From the NCBI GenBank assembly GCA_942492205.1, contig CALODT010000001.1:806001-870000 (forward strand): a stretch of 64,000 nucleotides of DNA, read 5' to 3'. The translations under genes were made by a program, and so were the position numbers. Under the pieces are notes generated by a model, which saw only the letters and a list, made by a program, of their open reading frames with translations, searched no databases and had not been told where the DNA came from. Below are positions 19,288-27,966 of this stretch, in pieces (position 1 is the stretch's first letter; each line of letters opens with the position of its first letter). This stretch comes from UBA1847 sp942492205. GTDB taxonomy: Bacteria; Pseudomonadota; Gammaproteobacteria; Steroidobacterales; Woeseiaceae.

Positions 19288-20181
19288 CTACCGAATCGTA
19301 GCGGGCTCACTCAACTGCTTAATTTTCACGCCTTGCTGAGCGAGCAGTCGTGGTACGCCAGCCTCACCGACAAGATGCAGCGCGCCAACGATAACCAGGT
19401 AGTCGTCCTGGTCATCCAGAAGGTCGTTGATCTGTGACACCCAGCGACGATTGCGCTGGCCGACGAGCGCATCGCTCAGTTCGTCGAGGCCCTCGAAGCT
19501 GTCGAGCAATCCGGACTCGAGAGCCGCCGTATCGCCATATCGCCAGGCGCGAATCATCTCGTCAACAGACTCCCGCATGTTGGCGCTTTCTTCCAGCGTC
19601 TGGAGCAGCATGTCTCGTTGTGCTTCCAGTGACAGACCATCGAGGAAGGCCAGCTGCTCTTCAATCGCTTCGAGCCCGTCGATGCGCTTGCCGTCCTGCA
19701 CCGCACGCGAAAGCATGGTCATTTCGACGCCCAGCATGGGGTTAAAGCCAATCCGGTAGAGCGACAGCATCTCAACCGTGATCGCGGCAAGCCAGGGTTC
19801 GCTCGATGCCAGCAGCTCGAGTGGAATGTCGTTTGCCGCGGCCGCCACCTCAGCGCGCCGATACGACTCCGCGCCTATCAGGTCTCTCAGGGTTGTGCCG
19901 TCCCGCAATACGCCGCTCTCATTAAAGAGTCGCTGAGTTGCGATGCTGTCGAGGTCATCCATGTCGAGCTCCATGATGAGCACCTCCGCGTCGTCATAGG
20001 CCAGGTCGATGGCTGTTGGCAACGGATGATCCTGCTCGCGCAACATGTGGATCGAGCCAAGCAGGTAGATCGTATTGCTGACACCCTGCGCGCTCCACAT
20101 CGTGACGGGATGCGCGTCTGTATCAGCCGATGCAGGCCAGCAGATAGCGAGCAGCATGGCGAGGCAATACAGCCTAGTCAT
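19288..20181 (-). CDS. TraB/GumN-family putative exported metalloprotease-like protein
   Basis: The 297-residue product starts with a signal peptide (MTRLYCLAMLLAICWPASA), so it is probably periplasmic. The family's GxxH signature occurs twice: YLLGSIHML near residue 40 and VIVGALHLVGE near residue 270, with the conserved acidic segment LIMELDMDD between them. In animal TIKI relatives these residues make a metalloprotease site; the role of bacterial GumN-type proteins is unsettled. I chose the ATG at 20181, which overlaps the end of cpdA by 8 bases and begins the signal peptide; the upstream frame runs through cpdA. Its place between cAMP and haem genes is unusual. Confidence 0.85.
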   Translation of the reverse strand: MTRLYCLAMLLAICWPASADTDAHPVTMWSAQGVSNTIYLLGSIHMLREQDHPLPTAIDLAYDDAEVLIMELDMDDLDSIATQRLFNESGVLRDGTTLRDLIGAESYRRAEVAAAANDIPLELLASSEPWLAAITVEMLSLYRIGFNPMLGVEMTMLSRAVQDGKRIDGLEAIEEQLAFLDGLSLEAQRDMLLQTLEESANMRESVDEMIRAWRYGDTAALESGLLDSFEGLDELSDALVGQRNRRWVSQINDLLDDQDDYLVIVGALHLVGEAGVPRLLAQQGVKIKQLSEPATIR

Positions 20182-20926
20182 GGTCGAGCCAGATGAGTTC
20201 GTGGTCATTGTTGCCATCCCCATGCAAGGTGATGCGTCGATAGGCGGGTGGGCGTTCGTCGACCGCGAATTCGTCGCTGCCCGGCAGGAACTGCCGGCAG
20301 GTCGATGGCGTCGCAATGATGCGAATACCTTCGTATTCGGTCTCGAGGTCCTGATGCACGTGGCCAAAGATGACCAGCCGCACGCGATTCAACGCGGCCG
20401 CGTGCTGCAGGAATTGTTCTCCGTTGCGCAGGCCGACGGTATCCAGCCAGGTGCTGCCCATCGCAACAGGTGGATGATGCAGGCACACCATGGCGTGTCT
20501 GGCCGCGCTCTTTTCGACAATTCCCGACAGCCGCTCGAGTTCTTCAGCGGTCATGAAGCCGCCGGCATCGCCGGTCGCGCAGCTGTCGAGTCCAACGATC
20601 AGCCAATCGCCGATTTCTTCGTACGCACAATATGAAAACGGTGGCGCGCAGCACACGCGCTGCATGAGGTCAGGAACGTCATGATTCCCCGGTATGCAGT
20701 GAATGCGCAGATTCAATGGCAGCAGCAGGTCCCGAAACCGATCATAGGCGGCCGCTGAGTCATCCTGGATGAGGTCACCGGTAACAACCACGCGGTCCGC
20801 CCGCCAGCTGCCCGCCTGGTAGTGATCCAGAACCCGTTTCAGGGAGGCCTGCGTGACCGTGCCACGCAGGCTGCCTTCGGAATCGGCAAAGAGATGCGGA
20901 TCCGTCAGGTGCAGGATCCGAATCAC
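20174..20926 (-). CDS. cpdA: 3',5'-cyclic-AMP phosphodiesterase
   Basis: The 250-residue metallophosphoesterase hydrolyses cAMP and related cyclic phosphates. All metal-binding blocks are visible in order: LTDPHL, VVTGDLIQD, IPGNHD, CLHHPP and FGHVHQD. Length and start MIRILHLTDPHL match the CpdA family. The start codon is GTG at 20926, with a weak AGAGAA upstream. It lies 43 bases after ahcY and overlaps the TraB-like gene by 8 bases, so coupled translation with that gene is likely. A broader substrate, such as another cyclic nucleotide, cannot be excluded. Confidence 0.92.
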   Translation of the reverse strand: MIRILHLTDPHLFADSEGSLRGTVTQASLKRVLDHYQAGSWRADRVVVTGDLIQDDSAAAYDRFRDLLLPLNLRIHCIPGNHDVPDLMQRVCCAPPFSYCAYEEIGDWLIVGLDSCATGDAGGFMTAEELERLSGIVEKSAARHAMVCLHHPPVAMGSTWLDTVGLRNGEQFLQHAAALNRVRLVIFGHVHQDLETEYEGIRIIATPSTCRQFLPGSDEFAVDERPPAYRRITLHGDGNNDHELIWLDHD

Positions 20927-20969
20927 TTCTCTGTCAGCTGCGTCAGGGGTTGCTTGGATACGCCAATCC

Positions 20970-22283
20970 TTAGTAGCGGTAGATCTCCGATTTGTACGGA
21001 CCTTCTTTCGCTACGCCAATGTACTTGGCCTGCTCATCGGTCAGCTCCGTGAGCTTTGCGCCCACGCGCTCGAGGTGCAGACGCGCTACTTTCTCATCCA
21101 GATGCTTCGGCAGTACATACACAGAGTTTTCGTAATTCTCATGGTTTTGCCAGAGCTCAATCTGTGCCAACACCTGGTTGGTGAACGAGTTCGACATCAC
21201 GAAACTCGGGTGGCCGGTTCCACAGCCGAGGTTAACGAGCCGGCCTTCGGCCAGCAGGATGATGCGCTTGCCGTTCGGGAAAATAATGTGATCGACCTGC
21301 GGCTTGATGTTTTCCCACTCATATTGCTTCAGGTGGGCAACATCGATCTCGTTATCGAAGTGACCAATGTTGCAGACGATGGCCTGGTCGCGCATACGCT
21401 CCAGTTGCGCCCCTGAGACAACCTTGTAGTTGCCTGTTGCGGTTACGACGATGTCGACCTGGTCGCATACATCATCGAAATCCACGACGCGGTAGCCTTC
21501 CATCGAAGCCTGCAGGGCACAGATCGGATCGATCTCGGTGACCCACACGATAGCGCCAAGTGCCCGCAGGGACTGCGCAGAACCTTTGCCGACGTCGCCG
21601 AACCCGCAGACGACCGCGACCTTGCCCGCGACCATGACGTCGGTTGCGCGCTTGATGCTGTCGACCAGCGATTCGCGGCAGCCATACAGGTTGTCGAACT
21701 TCGACTTGGTGACCGAATCATTGACGTTGATCGCCGGGCACTTGAGCGAGCCTTCAGCCATCATGTCGTAGAGCCGTTTGACGCCCGTCGTGGTTTCTTC
21801 AGAGAGCCCCTTGATGTCCTTCATAAGCTCGGGGTACTTGTCGTGCATTAGCCCGGTCAGGTCGCCACCGTCATCGAGAATCATGTTCGGTGTCCAGCCA
21901 TCAGGGCCATTTATCGTCTGCTCGACACACCACCAGTACTCGTCCTCGGTTTCGCCCTTCCATGCGAAAACCGGGATACCCGCTGCCGCTATCGCGGCTG
22001 CGGCGTGATCCTGCGTCGAGAAGATATTGCAGGACGACCAGCGGATATCGGCGCCGAGCTCGGCCAGCGTCTCGATGAGAACCGCCGTCTGGATGGTCAT
22101 GTGCAGGCAACCCGTCAGGCGCACACCTTTGAGCGGCTGCTGGCCCCTGTACTCTTCACGAAGTGCCATGAGCCCAGGCATCTCGGTTTCGGCGATGGCG
22201 ATTTCCTTGCGGCCGAAGTCGGCAAGCGTAATGTCGGCAACCTTGTAATCGTTATTGCGGAGGGCAACGGCTTCGCTGCTCAT
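20970..22283 (-). CDS. ahcY: S-adenosylhomocysteinase
   Basis: The 437-residue NAD-containing enzyme splits S-adenosylhomocysteine into adenosine and homocysteine, removing the inhibitor of methyltransferases. Key segments are LTGCLHMTIQTAVLIETL, INVNDSVTKSKFDN, the Rossmann loop VCGFGDVGKGSAQSL and the C-terminal YKSEIYRY lid that closes the neighbouring NAD site. The length is that of the short form without the extra 40-residue insert found in many bacteria and plants. It follows metK by 38 bases, pairing synthesis and clearance of the methyl cycle. The gap is too short for a SAH riboswitch. Confidence 0.98.
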   Translation of the reverse strand: MSSEAVALRNNDYKVADITLADFGRKEIAIAETEMPGLMALREEYRGQQPLKGVRLTGCLHMTIQTAVLIETLAELGADIRWSSCNIFSTQDHAAAAIAAAGIPVFAWKGETEDEYWWCVEQTINGPDGWTPNMILDDGGDLTGLMHDKYPELMKDIKGLSEETTTGVKRLYDMMAEGSLKCPAINVNDSVTKSKFDNLYGCRESLVDSIKRATDVMVAGKVAVVCGFGDVGKGSAQSLRALGAIVWVTEIDPICALQASMEGYRVVDFDDVCDQVDIVVTATGNYKVVSGAQLERMRDQAIVCNIGHFDNEIDVAHLKQYEWENIKPQVDHIIFPNGKRIILLAEGRLVNLGCGTGHPSFVMSNSFTNQVLAQIELWQNHENYENSVYVLPKHLDEKVARLHLERVGAKLTELTDEQAKYIGVAKEGPYKSEIYRY

Positions 22284-22321
22284 AAAGTTTCTCCCGGAGT
22301 TTATAGATAAGTTAGTTAATT

Positions 22322-23479
22322 TCAGGCGGCAGCGTCTTTAAGCATCTCGGCCTTGTCTGTCTTCTCCCAGCTAAGGTCCAGATCTTCACGACCGAAGTGA
22401 CCGTAGGCGGCCGTCTGCTTGTAGATGGGTCGAATCAGATCGAGCATGGTTAGGATGCCGAAAGGCGTAAGATCAAAATGCTCGCGGATCAGTTCCGTCA
22501 GCTTTGTATCAGAATGTTTCCCTGTGCCGAACGTGCTGACGCTGATCGATGTCGGTTCGGCAACGCCGATCGCATAGGAGACCTGAATCTCGCAACGGTC
22601 CGCGAGGCCGGCAGCGACGATATTCTTCGCGACATAACGTGCCGCATAGGCTGCTGAGCGGTCGACCTTGGACGGATCCTTGCCCGAGAAGGCGCCGCCA
22701 CCATGGCGAGCAGAGCCGCCGTAAGTATCGACAATAATCTTTCGGCCGGTCAGGCCGCAGTCGCCCATCGGCCCGCCAATCTCGAAGCGACCGGTCGGAT
22801 TGATGTGGTACTTGGTGTTCGCGTTGACCAGGTTGGCCGGGATGATCGGCTTGATGATCTCCTCCATGACGCCCTCGTGAAGATCATCCATGGTCACGTC
22901 CGGATCGTGTTGCGACGAAAGTACGATCGCATCGATAGCCACGGGCTTGCCGCCTTCGTATACAAAGGTGACCTGGCTCTTGGCGTCCGGCCGCAGGTAG
23001 GGCAGTTTGCCGCTCTTGCGCACCTCCGCCTGGCGACGAACGAGTCGATGCGAGAAGGTTATCGGGGCGGGCATGAGCACGTCGGTCTCGTTGGTTGCGT
23101 AGCCAAACATCAGGCCCTGGTCGCCCGCACCCTGCTGCTCGGGCGTTGCGCGGTCGACGCCTTGATTGATATCGCTCGACTGCTTGCCGATGGCGTTCAG
23201 CACGGCGCAGGACGCGCCGTCGAAGCCCATTCTGGAGCTGTTGTAGCCGATCTCCAGCACCGTGTTGCGCACGATTTCTTCCATATCAACCCACGCGGAC
23301 GTGGTTATCTCACCGGCGACGATGGCAACCCCGGTCTTGACCATGGTCTCGCAGGCGACGCGCGCTTTCGGGTCCTGCACGATAATGGCATCAAGCAGGG
23401 CATCGGAAATCTGGTCAGCAATTTTGTCAGGATGGCCTTCGGAAACGGATTCCGAGGTAAACAGGAACGAGTCACTCAT
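22322..23479 (-). CDS. metK: S-adenosylmethionine synthetase
   Basis: The 385-residue enzyme makes S-adenosylmethionine from ATP and methionine. SESVSEGHPDK at the start, GAGDQGLMFGYATNE in the middle and GGGAFSGKDPSKVDRSAAY near the end are family signatures. I chose the ATG at 23479, where MSDSFLFTSESV begins; the open frame runs 39 codons further up with no family sequence. It heads the minus-strand run metK-ahcY-cpdA-TraB-like-hemL and is divergent from tkt. I looked for SAM and SAH riboswitch cores in the short leader and saw none. Confidence 0.98.
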   Translation of the reverse strand: MSDSFLFTSESVSEGHPDKIADQISDALLDAIIVQDPKARVACETMVKTGVAIVAGEITTSAWVDMEEIVRNTVLEIGYNSSRMGFDGASCAVLNAIGKQSSDINQGVDRATPEQQGAGDQGLMFGYATNETDVLMPAPITFSHRLVRRQAEVRKSGKLPYLRPDAKSQVTFVYEGGKPVAIDAIVLSSQHDPDVTMDDLHEGVMEEIIKPIIPANLVNANTKYHINPTGRFEIGGPMGDCGLTGRKIIVDTYGGSARHGGGAFSGKDPSKVDRSAAYAARYVAKNIVAAGLADRCEIQVSYAIGVAEPTSISVSTFGTGKHSDTKLTELIREHFDLTPFGILTMLDLIRPIYKQTAAYGHFGREDLDLSWEKTDKAEMLKDAAA

Positions 23480-23512
23480 GGTTTTCAGGGTTCTCAAATT
23501 GAAGGGTGGCGC

Positions 23513-23541
23513 ATTGTACCCTTGATGCGGCCCCCTATAAC
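23513..23541. promoter_or_regulatory. Overlapping divergent promoters of metK and tkt
   Basis: On the plus strand TTGTAC (23514-23519) and TATAAC (23536-23541), 16 bases apart, could drive tkt with a leader of about 70 bases. On the minus strand TACAAT (bases 23513-23518) could be the -10 box of metK with a leader of about 27 bases; its -35 box is poor. The two promoters would share the same bases, so RNA polymerase could not sit at both at once. Confidence 0.4.
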
Positions 23542-23619
23542 AGGGAAAATGCCCGACTCGCGGACGGTCAGCCGCACCCACAATAACCGTGGCCATCAGG
23601 CCTACAAAGACAAAGTCTC

Positions 23620-25650
23620 ATGCCAAATAAAGCTGCAGTCGCCGGCCAGCCAGCCCGGCGCGATCTTGCGAATGCGATCCGAGCCCTCAGCATGGATGCC
23701 GTACAGGCAGCTAACTCGGGGCATCCCGGCGCCCCGATGGGCATGGCAGACATCGCTGAAGTCCTCTGGAACGACTACTTGCGACATAATCCGGCGAATC
23801 CGGAGTGGGCCAACCGCGACCGTTTCGTGCTGTCCAACGGGCACGGCTCAATGCTGCTCTACAGTCTTCTGTATCTCACAGGCTACGAGGCGTTCGGTAT
23901 TGAGCAGCTGAAGAACTTCCGGCAGTTCGGTTATCGAACGGCGGGTCACCCCGAGTTTGAACGCGGCGGTCCTGTCGAGACGACCACAGGTCCGCTGGGC
24001 CAGGGCATCACGAACGCGGTTGGCATGGCGATGGCGGAGAAGATGCTGGCCGCCGAGTTTAATCGACCCGACCACGAGATCGTTGACCACAAGACGTGGG
24101 TCCTGCTTGGCGACGGCTGTCTGATGGAAGGCATCTCGCATGAGGCCTGTTCGCTGGCCGGCACGCTCAAGCTTGGCAAGCTGATCTGCCTGTATGACGA
24201 CAACAACATTTCAATCGACGGTGAAGTCGATGCATGGTTCACCGACGATACGGCGGCGAGATTCGAAGCCTATGGCTGGCACGTCATCGAAAACGTCGAC
24301 GGCCATGATGGCGCGGAAATAACAGCCGCTATCGAAGAGGCGCTCGCCGATGAAGCGCGTCCAACCCTGATCTGCTGCAAGACGATCATCGGCTTCGGGG
24401 CTCCCAACAAACAGGGCACCGCCGCTACCCACGGCGCGCCGCTGGGCGACGATGAGGTGGCCGCCGCGCGCAAGACGCTGGGTTGGGACTCGCCGCCTTT
24501 CGAGATTCCGGCGGAGATTGCAGCGGCATGGAATAGCCATGAGCGTGGTGCTGCGGACGAGGCCGAGTGGAACGCCACGTTCGCGGCCTACAATGCCGAG
24601 TATCCGGAGCTCGCCCAGGAGTTTGCGCGCCGCATGGCCGGCAATCTGCCGACCGATTGGCCGGAAATCGCGGACAGGGCGATCGCGGAGATCGCCGCGG
24701 CCGGCGAAAACATGGCGACCCGCAAGGCCTCGCTGGTCGCGCTGAATGCTTTTGCGCCCGCACTTCCGGAACTGGTCGGCGGCTCAGCGGACCTGACCGG
24801 CTCGAACCTGACCAAGCATGCCGGCTCTACGCCGATCTCCGGTAAGGATGCCAACGGCAACTATGTCTGGTTCGGGGTACGCGAATTCGGCATGACCGCG
24901 ATCTGTAACGGCATCGCGCTGCACGGCGGTTTCATTCCTTACGAAGGCACGTTCCTGACGTTTTCCGACTACGCCCGCAACGCGTTGCGTATGGCGGCGC
25001 TGATGAGGATTCGCAATATCCTGGTCTACACACACGACTCGATCGGCCTCGGAGAGGACGGGCCCACGCACCAGCCCGTCGAGCATACGGCGTCCCTGCG
25101 GCTGATGCCGAACATGAGTGTCTGGCGTCCCTGTGACACGTTGGAGACGGCGGTCGCGTGGCGCTATGCCATCGAGCGGCAAGACGGTCCCACCAGCCTG
25201 GTGTTGACCCGACAAGGGCTGCCTTTCCAGCCGCGCAGCCAGGAACAGCTGGCCAATGTGGCTCGCGGTGGATACGTATTGCGGGATGCGGCCGGAATCC
25301 CGGATATTGTGCTGATTGCGACGGGCTCCGAAGTTGCGCTGGCGCTCGGTGCGGCAGACGCACTTGCCGCCGATGGCATCGGGGCGCGCGTCGTATCGAT
25401 GCCGTCGACGGATGTTTTCGACGCGCAGGATGCGGCATACCGCGAATCTGTACTGCCAGCGGCAGTTATGGCCCGCGTTGCGATAGAGGCGGGTGTGACA
25501 GATGGCTGGTGGCGTTTTGTAGGTACAGATGGCCGCGTTATCGGCCTGGACCGTTTTGGCGAGTCGGCACCGGCTGAAATATTATTTGAACATTTCGGCT
25601 TTACAATCGATAACGTGGCTACGGTCGCGAAAGACGTACTCAACAAATAA
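23620..25650 (+). CDS. tkt: Transketolase
   Basis: The 676-residue thiamine-diphosphate enzyme moves two-carbon units between sugar phosphates in the pentose phosphate (or Calvin) pathway. Visible signatures are the N-terminal ANSGHPGAPMGMA, the cofactor motif GDGCLMEGISHEA continuing to the DDNNIS metal site, TTTGPLGQG, and the C-terminal-domain THDSIGLGEDGPTHQPVEH. Length and start are normal. It is the first gene of a tkt-gap-pgk set, 48 bases before gap, and shares its promoter region with metK. No RuBisCO or phosphoribulokinase gene is in the window, so a Calvin-cycle role is not indicated. Confidence 0.98.
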   Translation: MPNKAAVAGQPARRDLANAIRALSMDAVQAANSGHPGAPMGMADIAEVLWNDYLRHNPANPEWANRDRFVLSNGHGSMLLYSLLYLTGYEAFGIEQLKNFRQFGYRTAGHPEFERGGPVETTTGPLGQGITNAVGMAMAEKMLAAEFNRPDHEIVDHKTWVLLGDGCLMEGISHEACSLAGTLKLGKLICLYDDNNISIDGEVDAWFTDDTAARFEAYGWHVIENVDGHDGAEITAAIEEALADEARPTLICCKTIIGFGAPNKQGTAATHGAPLGDDEVAAARKTLGWDSPPFEIPAEIAAAWNSHERGAADEAEWNATFAAYNAEYPELAQEFARRMAGNLPTDWPEIADRAIAEIAAAGENMATRKASLVALNAFAPALPELVGGSADLTGSNLTKHAGSTPISGKDANGNYVWFGVREFGMTAICNGIALHGGFIPYEGTFLTFSDYARNALRMAALMRIRNILVYTHDSIGLGEDGPTHQPVEHTASLRLMPNMSVWRPCDTLETAVAWRYAIERQDGPTSLVLTRQGLPFQPRSQEQLANVARGGYVLRDAAGIPDIVLIATGSEVALALGAADALAADGIGARVVSMPSTDVFDAQDAAYRESVLPAAVMARVAIEAGVTDGWWRFVGTDGRVIGLDRFGESAPAEILFEHFGFTIDNVATVAKDVLNK

Positions 25651-25698
25651 CCCTGGCCGGCGGTTGCTGGCCAAACATCAAAACCTGGAGAAGAAGCA

Positions 25699-26712
25699 AT
25701 GGCGATCAATATTGGTATCAATGGCTATGGCCGCATCGGGCGCAACATCGTGCGCGCTATTCACGAACTGGGTCGTGCCGATGAGTTCAACGTTGTTGCC
25801 ATCAACGACCTGGGGGACGCGAACACCAACGCGCACCTGACGCGACGCGATACGGCGCACGGCCGCTTTCCGGGTACCGTCGAAGTCGACGGTGACGACA
25901 TCATCGTCAATGGCGATCGTATCAAGGTATTTGCCGAGCGTGATCCGGCGAAGCTCCCTTGGGGCGATCTCGGTGTCGATGTCGTGTTCGAGTGCACCGG
26001 CCTGTTCCGCACTCGCGACACCGCCGGCAAGCACATCGCCGGTGGCGCCAAGAAAGTGATTATTTCGGCACCCGGTGGCGCCGATATTGACGGCACGTTT
26101 GTCTACGGCGTCAATGATGACACCATGACGTCGAAGCTCGAGGTCATTTCGAACGCCAGTTGCACGACCAACTGTCTTGCGCCGCTGGTGAAGCCGCTGC
26201 ACGAAGCGATCGGTGTGAAACACGGCATCATGACGACGATTCATGCCTATACCAACGACCAGGTGCTGACGGACGTTTACCACAAGGACCTGCGCCGGGC
26301 GCGTTCCGGCACGATGTCGCAGATTCCGACGAGTACCGGTGCTGCCAAGGCTGTCGGTCTCGTGCTTCCGGAGCTTAACGGCAAGCTCGACGGTTTCTCG
26401 ATGCGCGTGCCCACCATTAACGTGTCTTGCGTCGACCTGACTTTCGTCGCCGACAGGGCCACCAGCGTTGACGAGATCAACTCGATCATGAAAGCGGCCA
26501 GTGAAGGACCTCTGAAGGGCGTGCTTGCCTACAACGATGAACCGCTGGTTTCGGTTGACTTCAATCATGATCCGGCATCGTCTACTTTTGACGCCGGTCT
26601 GACCAAGGTAATGGAAGGCACGTTGGTCAAGGTGCTGTCCTGGTATGACAACGAGTGGGGTTTCTCCTGCCGCATGCTGGATACCGCAACTGCGTTGATG
26701 AACGCCAAGTAA
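25699..26712 (+). CDS. gap: Glyceraldehyde-3-phosphate dehydrogenase, type I
   Basis: The 337-residue enzyme interconverts glyceraldehyde 3-phosphate and 1,3-bisphosphoglycerate. The N-terminal GINGYGRIGRNIVRA, the catalytic ASCTTNCLAP with the active cysteine, and WYDNEWGFSCRM at the C-terminus are all present. Asp in the AINDLG segment after the second beta strand favours NAD+ over NADP+. GGAGAAGAAGC precedes the ATG at 25699. It sits 48 bases after tkt and 20 bases before pgk, so the three are very likely one operon. Confidence 0.98.
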   Translation: MAINIGINGYGRIGRNIVRAIHELGRADEFNVVAINDLGDANTNAHLTRRDTAHGRFPGTVEVDGDDIIVNGDRIKVFAERDPAKLPWGDLGVDVVFECTGLFRTRDTAGKHIAGGAKKVIISAPGGADIDGTFVYGVNDDTMTSKLEVISNASCTTNCLAPLVKPLHEAIGVKHGIMTTIHAYTNDQVLTDVYHKDLRRARSGTMSQIPTSTGAAKAVGLVLPELNGKLDGFSMRVPTINVSCVDLTFVADRATSVDEINSIMKAASEGPLKGVLAYNDEPLVSVDFNHDPASSTFDAGLTKVMEGTLVKVLSWYDNEWGFSCRMLDTATALMNAK

Positions 26713-26732
26713 GCAAGACTCCGGGAGCCGAT

Positions 26733-27908
26733 ATGTCCATCATCAAGATGGCTGACGTAGCGCTATCGGGCAAACGCGTCCTGATTCGCGAAGACCTGAA
26801 TGTGCCTGTCGCCGATGGTTCGGTCAGCAGTGACGCGCGTATTCGTGCCGCCTTGCCGACGATCAAGGCGGCGCTTGCGGAGAACGCCGCGGTCATGCTG
26901 GTGTCGCACCTCGGCCGCCCCACCGAGGGGCAGCCTGACGACAAATTCTCATTGCAGCCTGTCGCAGACCGACTCGGCGAACTCCTGGGTAGAGAGGTTC
27001 CGCTGGTGAAAGACTGGATCGACGGTGTCACCGTCGATCCGGGCAACGTTGTACTGCTGGAAAACGTGCGATTTCTTAGCGGCGAAAAGGCCTGCGATGA
27101 GGCACTTGCGAAGAAGATGGCAGCGCTATGCGATGTGTTCGTGATGGACGCCTTTGGCACGGCACATCGTGCGCAGGCGAGCACCTACGGGGTAGCGGAG
27201 CATGCGCCGATTGCCTGCGCGGGACCGCTGCTGGCAGCAGAGCTCGAGGCGCTGGCCAAGGCGCTCGACAACCCGGCACGCCCGATGGTCGCCATCGTCG
27301 GCGGATCCAAGGTGTCGACGAAGCTAACCGTTCTTGACGCGCTCGCAAACGTCGTCGATTGCCTGATCGTCGGCGGCGGTATCGCGAATACGTTTATCGC
27401 GGCAGCGGGCCACGAGGTGGGCAAGTCGCTCTATGAAGCCGACATGCTGGAAACGGCGCGCTCGCTCGCGGCGAACAAGGACGACCGAGCCGAGATACCG
27501 GTGCCGACGGACGTCGTTGTCGGCAACGAGTTTGCGGCGACAGCGACGGCAACGATCAAGCACATTGATGCTGTTGACGCCGATGACCTGATTCTCGATA
27601 TCGGTCCGGAGACGGCCGCGCGTTTCGCGGAAATACTCGCGTCGGCGGGCACGATTATCTGGAACGGTCCTGTCGGCGTGTTTGAGTTTGACCGCTTCGG
27701 TGCCGGCACGAAGGCGCTGGCCGAGGCTATTGCATCCAGCGACGCTTTTTCTGTTGCCGGTGGCGGCGACACGCTTGCAGCGATTGATAAATACGGGCTC
27801 GCTGACCAGATCTCGTATATCTCGACAGGCGGCGGGGCGTTTCTCGAATTCGTCGAGGGCAAGAAATTGCCCGCCGTACAGATCCTCGAAAAACGGGCAG
27901 CTGGCTGA
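26733..27908 (+). CDS. pgk: Phosphoglycerate kinase
   Basis: The 391-residue enzyme transfers phosphate between 1,3-bisphosphoglycerate and ADP. The segments KRVLIREDLNVPV, MLVSHLGRPTEG, IVGGSKVSTKL and VAGGGDTLAAI are family hallmarks. The ATG at 26733 is preceded by GGGAG at 26722-26726 and begins MSIIKMADVALSGKRV; an open frame extends back into gap but is only a shadow. The operon order tkt-gap-pgk is conserved in Proteobacteria and often continues with pyk; here an inverted gene intervenes. Confidence 0.98.
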   Translation: MSIIKMADVALSGKRVLIREDLNVPVADGSVSSDARIRAALPTIKAALAENAAVMLVSHLGRPTEGQPDDKFSLQPVADRLGELLGREVPLVKDWIDGVTVDPGNVVLLENVRFLSGEKACDEALAKKMAALCDVFVMDAFGTAHRAQASTYGVAEHAPIACAGPLLAAELEALAKALDNPARPMVAIVGGSKVSTKLTVLDALANVVDCLIVGGGIANTFIAAAGHEVGKSLYEADMLETARSLAANKDDRAEIPVPTDVVVGNEFAATATATIKHIDAVDADDLILDIGPETAARFAEILASAGTIIWNGPVGVFEFDRFGAGTKALAEAIASSDAFSVAGGGDTLAAIDKYGLADQISYISTGGGAFLEFVEGKKLPAVQILEKRAAG

Positions 27909-27966
27909 GGAAGACGCCTCGTCTCGAGGATCTGAGATTTGCCGCTCTCAGGCGGCGGCTCGCAAC

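Noticed and set aside
23480..23619. SAM or SAH riboswitch upstream of metK
   Set aside because: I looked for the conserved cores on the minus strand and found none; the predicted leader is also only about 27 bases.
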